The notes below the pieces were generated by a model. The model searched no databases. It was not told where the DNA came from and worked only from the letters and a program-made list of their open reading frames with translations. A DNA stretch of 64,000 bases, taken from assembly GCF_002855555.1 (NCBI RefSeq), contig NZ_PKRT01000001.1, forward strand, positions 372,001-436,000. Direction: 5' to 3'. The stretch's first letter is position 1. Each line of letters begins with the position of its first letter. This document shows positions 50,735 through 57,811 of this stretch, piece by piece. This DNA comes from Novosphingobium sp. TH158. GTDB taxonomy: Bacteria; Pseudomonadota; Alphaproteobacteria; Sphingomonadales; Sphingomonadaceae. Made by a program: the position numbers and the translations under genes.

Positions 50735-51091
50735 CCCCGCGAACTACGGGTGTTAACAGATTAACCATAAGCGAAAACCTTGCGTTCACCCGGTGTGGAA
50801 GCATGGTATCAGGACATTGCCTGCCACAAGAAGCTGCGTTAATGCAGAGTTGCACTCTAGGGGGGTGGGCAAGTTTCAGCAGGCTATGCGGGCCAGGATC
50901 GGTGATACCGGTCCCGGAGCCAGAGCGCCTAACACCCTCTGCAAGTGACACGGAATTTTGAGCTTGTTCCCGAGCTGATCGTCTTCTGCGACCCGGACGA
51001 TCAATGAAGGACAGGGCGGCATGCAAATGTCGCGGGGGCGGACCTTCCCGGGTCCGCCCCCGAACTTTTAGGGGTTGATTGAACGGAGGCG
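50735..51091 (+). ncRNA. possible structured RNA and terminator between pyrG and hsp20
   Basis: This 357-nt stretch has no credible protein gene. It holds several inverted repeats. TTGCC-TGCC (50817-50825) can pair with GGTGGGCAA (50864-50872). Alternatively TTGCA and GGGGGTG (50850-50867) pair with CACCCTC-TGCAA (50933-50944). A hairpin at 50896-50914 has an 8-bp stem with loop GAT. A strong 12-bp hairpin (51033-51062) ends the region. A TTGCGT at 50780-50785 with TATC 24 nt later could be a promoter. I recognise no known RNA family. The strand is assumed to be +. Confidence 0.4.
51033..51067. terminator. strong hairpin, probable bidirectional terminator
   Basis: CGGGGGCGGACC (51033-51044) and GGTCCGCCCCCG (51051-51062) form a perfect 12-bp stem with a 6-nt loop. 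On the + strand it is followed by AACTTTT. It lies between the pyrG region and the end of the convergent hsp20 gene, so it may serve both. Confidence 0.65.
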
Positions 51092-51562
51092 TCAGGCGGC
51101 CTTGCCGGCTTCCTTGTCACCCTCGACCAGGGTGAGGGTCTTCTGGCCGGCGATGGCGATCTTCTTCGGCTTCATCGCTTCGGGCACTTCGCGCACCAGG
51201 TCGATGAAAAGAAGCCCGTCTTCAAGGTTGGCGCCATCGACGCGAACGAAATCCGCCAGTTCGAAGCGGCGTTCGAACCCGCGCTGGGCGATGCCGACAT
51301 GGAGGAACTGCGACGCATCCTGCGCTTCGGGGTTCTTGCGGCCCGATACGACAAGCAGGTTCTGCTGGGCGGTGATATCGAGCTCGTCAGGCTTGAACCC
51401 GGCGACGGCCAGCGTGATGCGGTAGGCATCTTCGCCGCGACGCTCGATATTGAAAGGGGGGTAATTGTCGCCGCTGTTGCGCCCTGCGTTCTCAAGCAGG
51501 TCGAACAGGCGATCGAAGCCCACGGTGCTGCGGCGATAGGGGGTGAAATCGAAACGGTTCAT
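51092..51562 (-). CDS. small heat-shock protein (Hsp20/IbpA family)
   Basis: A 156-residue alpha-crystallin-type holdase, binding unfolded proteins on heat stress. The start MNRFDFTPYRRSTVGFDRLF is typical of alphaproteobacterial IbpA/HspQ-like proteins; the crystallin core includes YRITLAVAGFKPDELDI and GIAQRGFERRFELADFV. I choose ATG 51562, with GAGG 9 nt ahead. Its leader has the features of a ROSE-type RNA thermometer and the promoter resembles that of RpoH. Confidence 0.92.
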   Translation of the reverse strand: MNRFDFTPYRRSTVGFDRLFDLLENAGRNSGDNYPPFNIERRGEDAYRITLAVAGFKPDELDITAQQNLLVVSGRKNPEAQDASQFLHVGIAQRGFERRFELADFVRVDGANLEDGLLFIDLVREVPEAMKPKKIAIAGQKTLTLVEGDKEAGKAA

Positions 51563-51662
51563 GGCAAAAATCCTCAATTGAGCAATCTTCGGTTCTGGCG
51601 AGACCCCGCAACCGGGCATCCCGTCGACAATGCATCATGCCCGGAACGGCGCATGACACGTT
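51563..51662 (-). promoter_or_regulatory. predicted ROSE-like RNA thermometer of hsp20
   Basis: On the minus strand the leader contains UUGCU-CAAUUG-AGGA (51585 to 51571), where UUGCU faces the AGGA of the ribosome-binding site with one bulged G, the hallmark of ROSE elements. A second stem, CCGGGCAT with ATGCCCGG (51612-51619 and 51637-51644), lies upstream. Such leaders block translation at normal temperature and open on heating. Pairing was read by eye. Confidence 0.72.
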
Positions 51663-51668
51663 TCAAGA

Positions 51669-51695
51669 GATATGGTAGCGCCCGGCTGATTCAAG
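51669..51695 (-). promoter_or_regulatory. RpoH-type promoter candidate for hsp20
   Basis: On the minus strand CTTGAA (51695-51690) is followed 14 nt later by CCATAT (51675-51670), close to heat-shock sigma factor consensus (CTTGAA and CCATAT-type). It would start the RNA near 51662, just upstream of the thermometer. The divergent grxC shares this region. Confidence 0.5.
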
Positions 51696-51714
51696 TCCTT
51701 CATACGGGATCACC

Positions 51715-51972
51715 ATGCGACACGTCGAAATCTACACGCAATGGGGCTGTCCATACTGTGTGCGAGCCAAGGCCCTGCTGGACAGCAAGGGCGTTGAATA
51801 CGTCGAATACGATGTCACCATGGACTCGAAAAAGCGCGCCGAAATGGTTGAGCGCAAACCCGGTGCGCGCACGGTTCCGCAGATCTTCATCGATGGCGTG
51901 CCCTATGGCGGCTGCGACGATATCCATGCGCTGGATGCGCAGGGCAAGCTGGATCCGGCACTGGGCCTCTGA
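51715..51972 (+). CDS. grxC: glutaredoxin 3
   Basis: A small dithiol glutaredoxin, 85 residues, that reduces protein disulfides with glutathione. The active site CPYC is at residues 12-15 (WGCPYCVRAK) and the glutathione-binding TVPQIFIDGVPYGGCDD follows. Its stop overlaps the next ATG by one base (TGATG), so the two are co-transcribed. Confidence 0.96.
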   Translation: MRHVEIYTQWGCPYCVRAKALLDSKGVEYVEYDVTMDSKKRAEMVERKPGARTVPQIFIDGVPYGGCDDIHALDAQGKLDPALGL

Positions 51973-52790
51973 TGCCGCGCATTGCCCTGTTGCAGATGTG
52001 TTCGGGCATCGATCCGGACGCTAACGGCCGGACCATCGTCGATGCCCTTGCCAGGGCGAAGGCCGATGGCGCCGAGATGCTGTTCACGCCGGAAATGTCC
52101 AACCTGATCGACCGGGACCGTCGGCGGGCGAGCGCAAGGGTTGTCGAAGAAGGCGATGATCCGGTTCTGGCGATGTGCCGCGATGCCGCAGCGCGGGAAG
52201 GGATCTGGCTGGCGCTCGGTTCGATCGCGGTTGCGCGCGGGGACGGCCGCTTTGCCAATCGTGCCTTCGTGATCGATCCGACCGGTGCCATCGCTGCGCG
52301 TTATGACAAGCTGCACATGTTCGATGTCGACCTGTCGACCGGAGAATCCTGGCGGGAATCGAATGCCTATGCGCCGGGTGAAGTGCTAGGCATTGCCGAG
52401 GGCACGCCGCTCGGCCGCCTTGGGCTGGCGATCTGCTACGACATCCGGTTCCCTGCGCTTTTCGAGGAGCTTGGCCGGAAAAGGTGCGATGCAATCGCAA
52501 TCCCGGCGGCGTTCACCGTCCCCACGGGGCGTGATCACTGGCATGTGCTCCAGCGCGCCCGCGCGATCGAGGCGAGCGCTTTCGTGTTCAGTGCTGCGCA
52601 AGTGGGCCGTCATGAAGATGGACGCGAAACCTATGGCCATTCGCTAGTCATCGATCCGTGGGGGCAGGTCCTGCTCGACATGGGAGAGGCCGGTCCCGGG
52701 CTGGGGCTGGTCGATATCGACCTTGGCCGCATTGCCGAAGTGCGCGCCCAGCTGCCGAGCCTTGCCAACCGCAGGGCAATTCCCAAATAG
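51972..52790 (+). CDS. nitrilase-superfamily carbon-nitrogen hydrolase
   Basis: A 272-residue amidase. The triad Glu41 (FTPEMS), Lys113 (YDKLHMFD) and Cys155 (ICYDIRFP) is complete. The sequence resembles the Nit1/Nit2-like branch, which includes deaminated-glutathione amidases (repair of a transamination by-product). Location next to grxC fits such a glutathione-related role but does not prove it. Confidence 0.85.
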   Translation: MPRIALLQMCSGIDPDANGRTIVDALARAKADGAEMLFTPEMSNLIDRDRRRASARVVEEGDDPVLAMCRDAAAREGIWLALGSIAVARGDGRFANRAFVIDPTGAIAARYDKLHMFDVDLSTGESWRESNAYAPGEVLGIAEGTPLGRLGLAICYDIRFPALFEELGRKRCDAIAIPAAFTVPTGRDHWHVLQRARAIEASAFVFSAAQVGRHEDGRETYGHSLVIDPWGQVLLDMGEAGPGLGLVDIDLGRIAEVRAQLPSLANRRAIPK

Positions 52791-52799
52791 GCGCTCATC

Positions 52800-53288
52800 A
52801 TGATCGTCTATGACCTTGAATGCCGCACGGGGCAGCATCGGTTCGAAGGCTGGTTCGGCTCTTCCGATGATTTCGAGCGCCAGCAGGGAAGGGGCCTTGT
52901 AACCTGCCCCTCCTGCGGCAGCAGCGATGTGATCAAGGCCGTGCAGGCACCCAACCTTGGCCGCAAGGGTAACCAGCTCCCGGACCTTCGTCCGGCGAGG
53001 GCGGCAAGGCCGACGCCGGCGCCAGTAACGAACAGCGGTCCGGTCATCCCGCCCGAAGCCGTCGAAATGCTCAAGGCCATCGCAAAGGCCCAGGCAGAGG
53101 CGCTCAAATCCTCGACCTGGGTGGGTGATGATTTTGCCGATACGGCGCGCGCCATCCACTATGGCGAACGCGATCCTGAGCCGATCCACGGTCAGGCCTC
53201 GCCGGATGAAGCGCTTGAACTGATCGAGGAGGGGGTTGAGATCGCCCCCGTGCTGTTCCCGATTGTGCCGCCCGGTGAGGCGAACTGA
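52800..53288 (+). CDS. DUF1178 family zinc-ribbon protein
   Basis: A 162-residue protein starting MIVYDLECRTGQHRFEGWFGS, typical of DUF1178. A CxxC pair (TCPSCGS) together with Cys8 and His13 could form a zinc site. The middle is rich in Pro, Ala and Arg and the C-terminal part is helical. The family is often found next to the nitrilase-family amidase in alphaproteobacteria; function unknown. Confidence 0.88.
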   Translation: MIVYDLECRTGQHRFEGWFGSSDDFERQQGRGLVTCPSCGSSDVIKAVQAPNLGRKGNQLPDLRPARAARPTPAPVTNSGPVIPPEAVEMLKAIAKAQAEALKSSTWVGDDFADTARAIHYGERDPEPIHGQASPDEALELIEEGVEIAPVLFPIVPPGEAN

Positions 53289-53296
53289 TCGGCGCT

Positions 53297-53571
53297 GGCG
53301 GCCAATCCTGTCGGTCTTGCCCGAAGCGCACAGCCATCCTAGAGCCACTGCCAGTGCGCCCGTAGCTCAGCAGGATAGAGCACCAGATTCCTAATCTGGG
53401 GGCCACAGGTTCGGAGTCGGAGGCGCGTCGCGCCGGAGACGGCCAGAGCGAAGCGGCGGCCAATCCTGTCGGGCTTGCCCGAAGCGCAAACCCATCCTAG
53501 AGCCACTGCCAGTGCGCCCGTAGCTCAGCAGGATAGAGCACCAGATTCCTAATCTGGGGGCCACAGGTTCG
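53297..53571. repeat. 158-bp tandem duplication containing tRNA-Arg
   Basis: Sequence starting GGCGGCCAATCCTGTCGG at 53297 recurs at 53455, an exact offset of 158 bp. The copies are nearly identical for 117 nt, up to the T-loop of the tRNA (53413 and 53571). Only small differences are seen, for example GGTCTT against GGGCTT. One unit ends within the tRNA T-loop, see findings. Confidence 0.85.
53356..53413 (+). pseudogene. broken copy of tRNA-Arg(CCU)
   Basis: These 58 nt match the intact tRNA (53514-53571), including the acceptor 5' strand, D-arm and CCU anticodon arm. After GGTTCG in the T-loop the sequence runs into 48 nt of unrelated GC-rich DNA before AATCCTGTCGGGC, the tRNA's T-arm end, appears at 53462-53474. 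It cannot fold as a normal tRNA. Confidence 0.8.
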
Positions 53572-53590
53572 AATCCTGTCGGGCGCACCA
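53514..53590 (+). tRNA. tRNA-Arg (anticodon CCU)
   Basis: A complete cloverleaf of 77 nt. The acceptor stem is GCGCCCG with CGGGCGC, the anticodon stem CCAGA with TCTGG around TTCCTAA (anticodon CCT), and the T-arm ACAGG-TTCGAAT-CCTGT. The CCA end is encoded (53588-53590). It reads AGG arginine codons. Confidence 0.96.
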
Positions 53591-53742
53591 CTTTTGCACA
53601 GTTTCCTGCGCCTGCGAAAAACCACCGCGTTTCATGCTGTTAACCGCGGTGATCGGAGAATGTGCGGGAATGGCTCCGAATCCGCCAAAAAACCTTCACA
53701 TTTTCCTCTTGCATGCTGGAATCGAATATGATTCTTGGGCGC

Positions 53743-54054
53743 ATGAAAAGGATGCGCGAAGAACCCCGTCTGAAGGGCGAAAAGGTCACCCAGCTGGGTG
53801 CGCTGGCCGCGCTCCTTCTCATGGGCGGTCTCGCCATTGCCGGTCCGAGCGGCCTTCTGGCGTGGAGCGAGAACCTGCGCATGCTCGATCAGCGCAAGGC
53901 CGAGCTCAAGCAGGCCCAGGTGGAGCGTGATGACCTGAAGAACCGGGTTGCCCTGCTCGATCCCAATGGTGCGGATCCCGATCTTGCCGGTGAACTGGTT
54001 CGCCGTGACCTGAACGTCGTCCATCAGGACGAGATGGTGATGATCCTCAAGTGA
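53743..54054 (+). CDS. ftsB: FtsB/DivIC-like septum formation protein
   Basis: A roughly 103-residue membrane protein with one helix (VTQLGALAALLLMGGLAIAG) followed by a coiled coil (LRMLDQRKAELKQAQVERDDLKNRVALL in part) and the end DLNVVHQDEMVMIL, as in septum-formation initiator (FtsB) proteins, which bind FtsL and FtsQ. Location just before pdhA is typical in alphaproteobacteria. The start is uncertain among ATG 53728, 53743 and 53752. Confidence 0.82.
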   Translation: MKRMREEPRLKGEKVTQLGALAALLLMGGLAIAGPSGLLAWSENLRMLDQRKAELKQAQVERDDLKNRVALLDPNGADPDLAGELVRRDLNVVHQDEMVMILK

Positions 54055-54060
54055 GGGCGT

Positions 54061-54079
54061 TCGCTCCGTGAAGGAGCGA
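54061..54079 (+). terminator. hairpin after the FtsB-like gene
   Basis: TCGCTCC (54061-54067) and GGAGCGA (54073-54079) make a 7-bp stem with loop GTGAA, followed by TCATTATTT. The tail is only partly U-rich, so termination may be weak. It lies just after the ftsB stop. Confidence 0.45.
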
Positions 54080-54082
54080 TCA

Positions 54083-54104
54083 TTATTTCGCAAATCGGAA
54101 ATAA
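54083..54104. promoter_or_regulatory. AT-rich palindrome upstream of pdhA
   Basis: TTATTTC (54083-54089) and GAAATAA (54098-54104) form an inverted repeat with an 8-nt centre. It is markedly AT-rich for this genome and sits 77 nt before the pdhA start. It could be an operator, an upstream element or a second terminator stem for ftsB. Confidence 0.35.
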
Positions 54105-54180
54105 AAGTGCACGGGGCAGGTTCCCCTTGCCGATATCCCCTTCTATACCATGGTCGAGTTCTTTCCCCAGGGGACTGTCA

Positions 54181-55245
54181 TTGGCCAAAGCCTCGAAAAA
54201 GACGTCCGTCGCCAGCGACGGCAATGCATTCGAACTGCGCTCGTTGCAGGAAACGTTCGAAGCCGGAAAACGGCATTCGGCCAGCAGCGATGAACTGCTG
54301 AACCTCTACGAGCAGATGCTCCTGATCCGCCGCTTCGAAGAGCGGGCCGGCCAGCTCTACGGACTCGGCCTTATCGGCGGTTTCTGTCATCTCTACATCG
54401 GTCAAGAAGCGGTCGCGGTGGGCATGCTCTCCGCGCTCGACGGTGACCGGGACAGCGTGATCACCGGCTACCGCGATCATGGTCACATGCTCGCCTATGG
54501 CATCGACCCCAAGGTGATCATGGCCGAACTGACCGGTCGCGCCGCCGGCATTTCCAAGGGCAAGGGCGGCTCGATGCACATGTTCAGCACCGAGCACCGC
54601 TTCTACGGTGGCCACGGCATCGTCGGTGCGCAGGTGCCGCTGGGCGCCGGGCTGGCCTTCGCGCACAAGTACCGCGAAGATGGCGGCGTCTGCCTTGCCT
54701 ATTTCGGCGATGGCGCGGCCAACCAGGGCCAGGTCTACGAAAGCTTCAACATGGCATCGCTGTGGAAGCTGCCGGTGATCTTCGTGGTGGAGAACAACGG
54801 CTACGCCATGGGCACGGCGGTGACCCGCGGTTCGGCTGAAACGCATTTCTACCGCCGGGGCACGGCGTTCCGCATCCCCGGGCTCGACGTCAACGGAATG
54901 GACGTTCTGGAAGTGCGCCGGGCCACTGATGTCGCGCTTGACTATGTCCGTGCAGGCAACGGACCCGTACTGATGGAACTGCACACCTATCGCTATCGCG
55001 GCCACTCCATGTCCGATCCGGCCAAGTACCGCACGCGCGAGGAAGTCCAGGAAATGCGCGAGAAGAACGATCCGATCGAACGTGCGAAGGCTGAACTTCT
55101 CGCTGCCGGAATGGCGGAAGACAAGCTGAAGGAGATCGACAAGGCGATCCGCGCCCAGGTTTCCGAAGCCGCCGATTTCGCCGAGAATTCTCCCGAGCCG
55201 GAGCTTGCCGAACTGTACACCGACGTGCTGGTGGAGCGCTACTGA
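54181..55245 (+). CDS. pdhA: pyruvate dehydrogenase E1 component, alpha subunit
   Basis: Decarboxylates pyruvate with thiamine diphosphate. The 354-residue protein has the cofactor-binding motif [23 protein letters not shown] (in part) and [28 protein letters not shown] carries the serines phosphorylated in mitochondrial homologues. I choose TTG 54181, with AGGGGAC 6 nt ahead; the frame extends to 54127 but that part looks non-coding. Its stop overlaps pdhB (TGATGG). Confidence 0.95.
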   Translation: MAKASKKTSVASDGNAFELRSLQETFEAGKRHSASSDELLNLYEQMLLIRRFEERAGQLYGLGLIGGFCHLYIGQEAVAVGMLSALDGDRDSVITGYRDHGHMLAYGIDPKVIMAELTGRAAGISKGKGGSMHMFSTEHRFYGGHGIVGAQVPLGAGLAFAHKYREDGGVCLAYFGDGAANQGQVYESFNMASLWKLPVIFVVENNGYAMGTAVTRGSAETHFYRRGTAFRIPGLDVNGMDVLEVRRATDVALDYVRAGNGPVLMELHTYRYRGHSMSDPAKYRTREEVQEMREKNDPIERAKAELLAAGMAEDKLKEIDKAIRAQVSEAADFAENSPEPELAELYTDVLVERY

Positions 55246-56570
55246 TGGCGGTTGAACTGAAGATGCCCGCGCTCTCCCCGACGATGGAAGAGGGCAAGCT
55301 TGCGCGCTGGCTGGTCAAGGTCGGCGACGAGGTGAAGGCCGGCGATATTCTTGCCGAGATCGAGACAGACAAGGCGACGATGGAATTCGAGGCGGTGGAC
55401 GAAGGCCGCATCGGGGCCATCCTTGTTCCCGAGGGCAGCGAGGGCGTGAAGGTGGGCACCGTCATTGCGACCATCGGCGAGGGCGATGTTGCGGCTCCCG
55501 CGCCGGCACCGGCCCAGAAGGTTGCCGAATCCGTCCCTCCGCCGGCGCCGCAAGTGGCCGTTGCCGAGACTGCGGTCGCAGGATCGAACGTCCGCACGAT
55601 CACCGTGCGCGAGGCGCTGCGCGATGCCATGGCCGAGGAAATGCGCCGGGACGACCGGGTTTTCGTCATGGGTGAGGAAGTCGCGCAGTATCAGGGCGCC
55701 TACAAGGTAACGCAGGGCCTGCTCGACGAATTCGGGCCGAAGCGGGTGATTGATACGCCGATTACCGAATACGGCTTTGCCGGAATCGGCACGGGCGCGG
55801 CCATGGGCGGCCTGCGCCCGATTGTCGAGTTCATGACCTTCAACTTCGCCATGCAGGCGATCGACCACGTCATCAATTCGGCGGCCAAGACCAATTACAT
55901 GTCGGGGGGCCAGATGCGCTGCCCCATCGTTTTCCGCGGACCCAACGGGGCGGCCAGCCGCGTCGGTGCCCAGCACAGCCAGAACTTCGCGCCGTGGTAC
56001 GCCTCGGTGCCGGGACTGGTTGTCATAGCACCTTATGATGCCAGCGATGCCAAGGGGCTGCTGAAGGCCGCGATCCGCAGCGACGACCCAGTGGTCTTCC
56101 TCGAAAACGAACTGGTTTATGGGCGCAACTTCGAACTTGCCGAGGATGACGACCATGTGATCCCCATCGGCAAGGCGCGCGTCATGCGTGAGGGCAAGGA
56201 CGTGACCATCGTATCGTACTCCATTGCCGTGGGCTGGGCGCTGGAAGCAGCCGAGCAGCTTGCGGGCGAGGGGATCGACGCCGAAGTGCTTGACCTGCGG
56301 ACCATCCGCCCGCTCGATCGCGAGGCGGTGCTGGCATCGCTTGCCAAGACCAACCGCCTGGTCATTGCCGAAGAGGGCTGGCCGGCCTGCTCGATCGCCT
56401 CGGAAGTGATGGCGATCTGCATGGAAGAAGGCTTCGATCACCTCGATGCCCCGGTCCTGCGCGTGTGCAACGAAGATGTTCCGCTGCCCTATGCGGCCAA
56501 CCTGGAAAAGGCGGCCGTTATTGACGCGGCGCGGATCGTCGCGGCGGTCAAGCGGGTCTGCTATCGCTGA
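55245..56570 (+). CDS. pdhB: pyruvate dehydrogenase E1 component, beta subunit with N-terminal lipoyl domain
   Basis: The partner of PdhA in the E1 heterotetramer. Residues 1 to about 78 form a lipoyl domain with the lipoyl lysine in [13 protein letters not shown], followed by a Pro/Ala linker (80-110). The E1-beta part then includes [17 protein letters not shown] and [12 protein letters not shown] lipoyl domain on E1-beta is known in alphaproteobacteria. The E2 gene (pdhC) is not in the window. The stop abuts that of a convergent gene. Confidence 0.95.
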   Translation: MAVELKMPALSPTMEEGKLARWLVKVGDEVKAGDILAEIETDKATMEFEAVDEGRIGAILVPEGSEGVKVGTVIATIGEGDVAAPAPAPAQKVAESVPPPAPQVAVAETAVAGSNVRTITVREALRDAMAEEMRRDDRVFVMGEEVAQYQGAYKVTQGLLDEFGPKRVIDTPITEYGFAGIGTGAAMGGLRPIVEFMTFNFAMQAIDHVINSAAKTNYMSGGQMRCPIVFRGPNGAASRVGAQHSQNFAPWYASVPGLVVIAPYDASDAKGLLKAAIRSDDPVVFLENELVYGRNFELAEDDDHVIPIGKARVMREGKDVTIVSYSIAVGWALEAAEQLAGEGIDAEVLDLRTIRPLDREAVLASLAKTNRLVIAEEGWPACSIASEVMAICMEEGFDHLDAPVLRVCNEDVPLPYAANLEKAAVIDAARIVAAVKRVCYR

Positions 56571-57233
56571 TCAGGTGGCGGTATAGGTCGAGCAGCTGGC
56601 AACCGCGCCTGCGGGCGAGGTCTGGTACACCTGCGAAAGATCACGGCTGTCACGCACGTTGAAGGCGGCCGTGGTCTTGATCGTCTTGTTGCTGATCAGC
56701 CGCGTGGAAATCAGCGGTTTGTAATCGTACTGGATTTCAACGAAGATCACCGCATCGTCGGTAAGGGCGGTCACTTCCTGACCAGCGGGGCCGATGCCGC
56801 CGCTCTTGATGTCATTGGTCACGCCATAGCTGGACCCGACATTCTTCACGCCCTTGCAGCGCTGCCACTTGATGAACTGCTGTCCTGACGTGTTGACTTG
56901 CAGGCTGGAGACGATGATGCGCCCGTTCGACAGCAGATTCAGCATTGATCCGCCGTTGAGGTGGGCGCCGAGCATCACATCATTGATATCCGCCTCGTAG
57001 ATCTTGCGGTTGCTCATGGTGGAGCTGTCACCGATCCGCGAGGCGTTGTCGGCAACCTGCAGGGCGACCTGACTGACGCGCAGGTTGACCATCATGTACC
57101 AGGCCATTTCCGCGCCATAGAGCAGCGCCAGCAGCAGGATCGGCATGATGAGGGCGAATTCCACTGCAGCCACGCCGCGTTCGGAAAGGCCCAGCTTGCG
57201 CAGGAGGTGGCGGATTCGCTGGAGCTTCAGCAT
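56571..57233 (-). CDS. TadE-like pilus assembly protein (module B, third gene)
   Basis: A 220-residue protein with a TadE-type start (LSERGVAAVEFALIMPILLLALLYGAEMAW in part), a single membrane helix with the pseudopilin Glu after it. The rest is extracytoplasmic. ATG 57233 overlaps the preceding gene by 7 nt. The frame continues upstream to 57473 but only as a shadow of that gene. It probably belongs to the tight-adherence system or a related surface complex. Its stop forms TGATCA with that of pdhB. Confidence 0.85.
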   Translation of the reverse strand: MLKLQRIRHLLRKLGLSERGVAAVEFALIMPILLLALLYGAEMAWYMMVNLRVSQVALQVADNASRIGDSSTMSNRKIYEADINDVMLGAHLNGGSMLNLLSNGRIIVSSLQVNTSGQQFIKWQRCKGVKNVGSSYGVTNDIKSGGIGPAGQEVTALTDDAVIFVEIQYDYKPLISTRLISNKTIKTTAAFNVRDSRDLSQVYQTSPAGAVASCSTYTAT

Positions 57234-57811
57234 TTCCGGTTGACCTTCGTCATGTCCTGAGTGGTGTACGGCTGGTTGCGCAGGACGGTTTCGGTCTTCA
57301 GCGTGATATCGTTCGAGAAGCCCAGCAGCTTGGCCACGGCAAGGGGGCGCGGGTAGGTTACGGTGACGGTATAGAGCACCGCGTCCTTCGCGCCGCCCTG
57401 GCCGATCTTGCCGCGGTCGGTGTCCCACTTGTTGTTGCCGTTGATATCCTCGTAGGTTTCGCCGTTGTCGCACTTGCCGTTGTTGTTGACGTCGTTGAAA
57501 TCCTCGGGCCGACCAACCGCACTGAAGCTTGCATAGGCCTTGCGGGAAAAGCTCATCGTGGCGTTCGGCACCACCATCTTGACCTGGTCCGTCACCTTCT
57601 GGTCGAGGGCCGTGGTCGAATTGGCGGCACCTTCAATGGTGGAATCGCGGCCGACCTTCTGGATGGCACCCTGAAGCACAGAGCTGGCGTAAAGCTGGTA
57701 GCCCAGATCGTAGGTCGCCATCAGCATGACGATCAGCACCGGGGCAATCAGGGCGAATTCCACCACGGTAACGCCGGTGGAATCGCCGCGCAGTTCGCGC
57801 AGCGACCTCAC
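57227..57811 (-). CDS. TadE-like protein with calcium-loop-like motifs (module B, second gene)
   Basis: A 194-residue TadE/pseudopilin-like protein starting at GTG 57811, which overlaps the preceding stop (GTGA); GAGG is 8 nt upstream. The membrane helix is in GVTVVEFALIAPVLIVMLMATYDLG (in part). Residues 107-118 (DVNNNGKCDNGE) and 122-132 (DINGNNKWDTD) resemble EF-hand or thrombospondin type-3 calcium loops, which is unusual for a TadE. The remainder is beta-rich. Confidence 0.82.
   Translation of the reverse strand: MRSLRELRGDSTGVTVVEFALIAPVLIVMLMATYDLGYQLYASSVLQGAIQKVGRDSTIEGAANSTTALDQKVTDQVKMVVPNATMSFSRKAYASFSAVGRPEDFNDVNNNGKCDNGETYEDINGNNKWDTDRGKIGQGGAKDAVLYTVTVTYPRPLAVAKLLGFSNDITLKTETVLRNQPYTTQDMTKVNRKC

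Noticed and set aside
50735..51091. Assignment of the post-pyrG region to 6S, SRP, tmRNA or RNase P RNA
   Set aside because: I looked for the conserved core motifs of these RNAs and found none, so I leave the family open.
53391..53591. Minus-strand frame with GFEPVAPRLG-like sequence
   Set aside because: This is the well-known false translation of the tRNA-Arg region in antisense. It merely reflects the tRNA and its broken copy.
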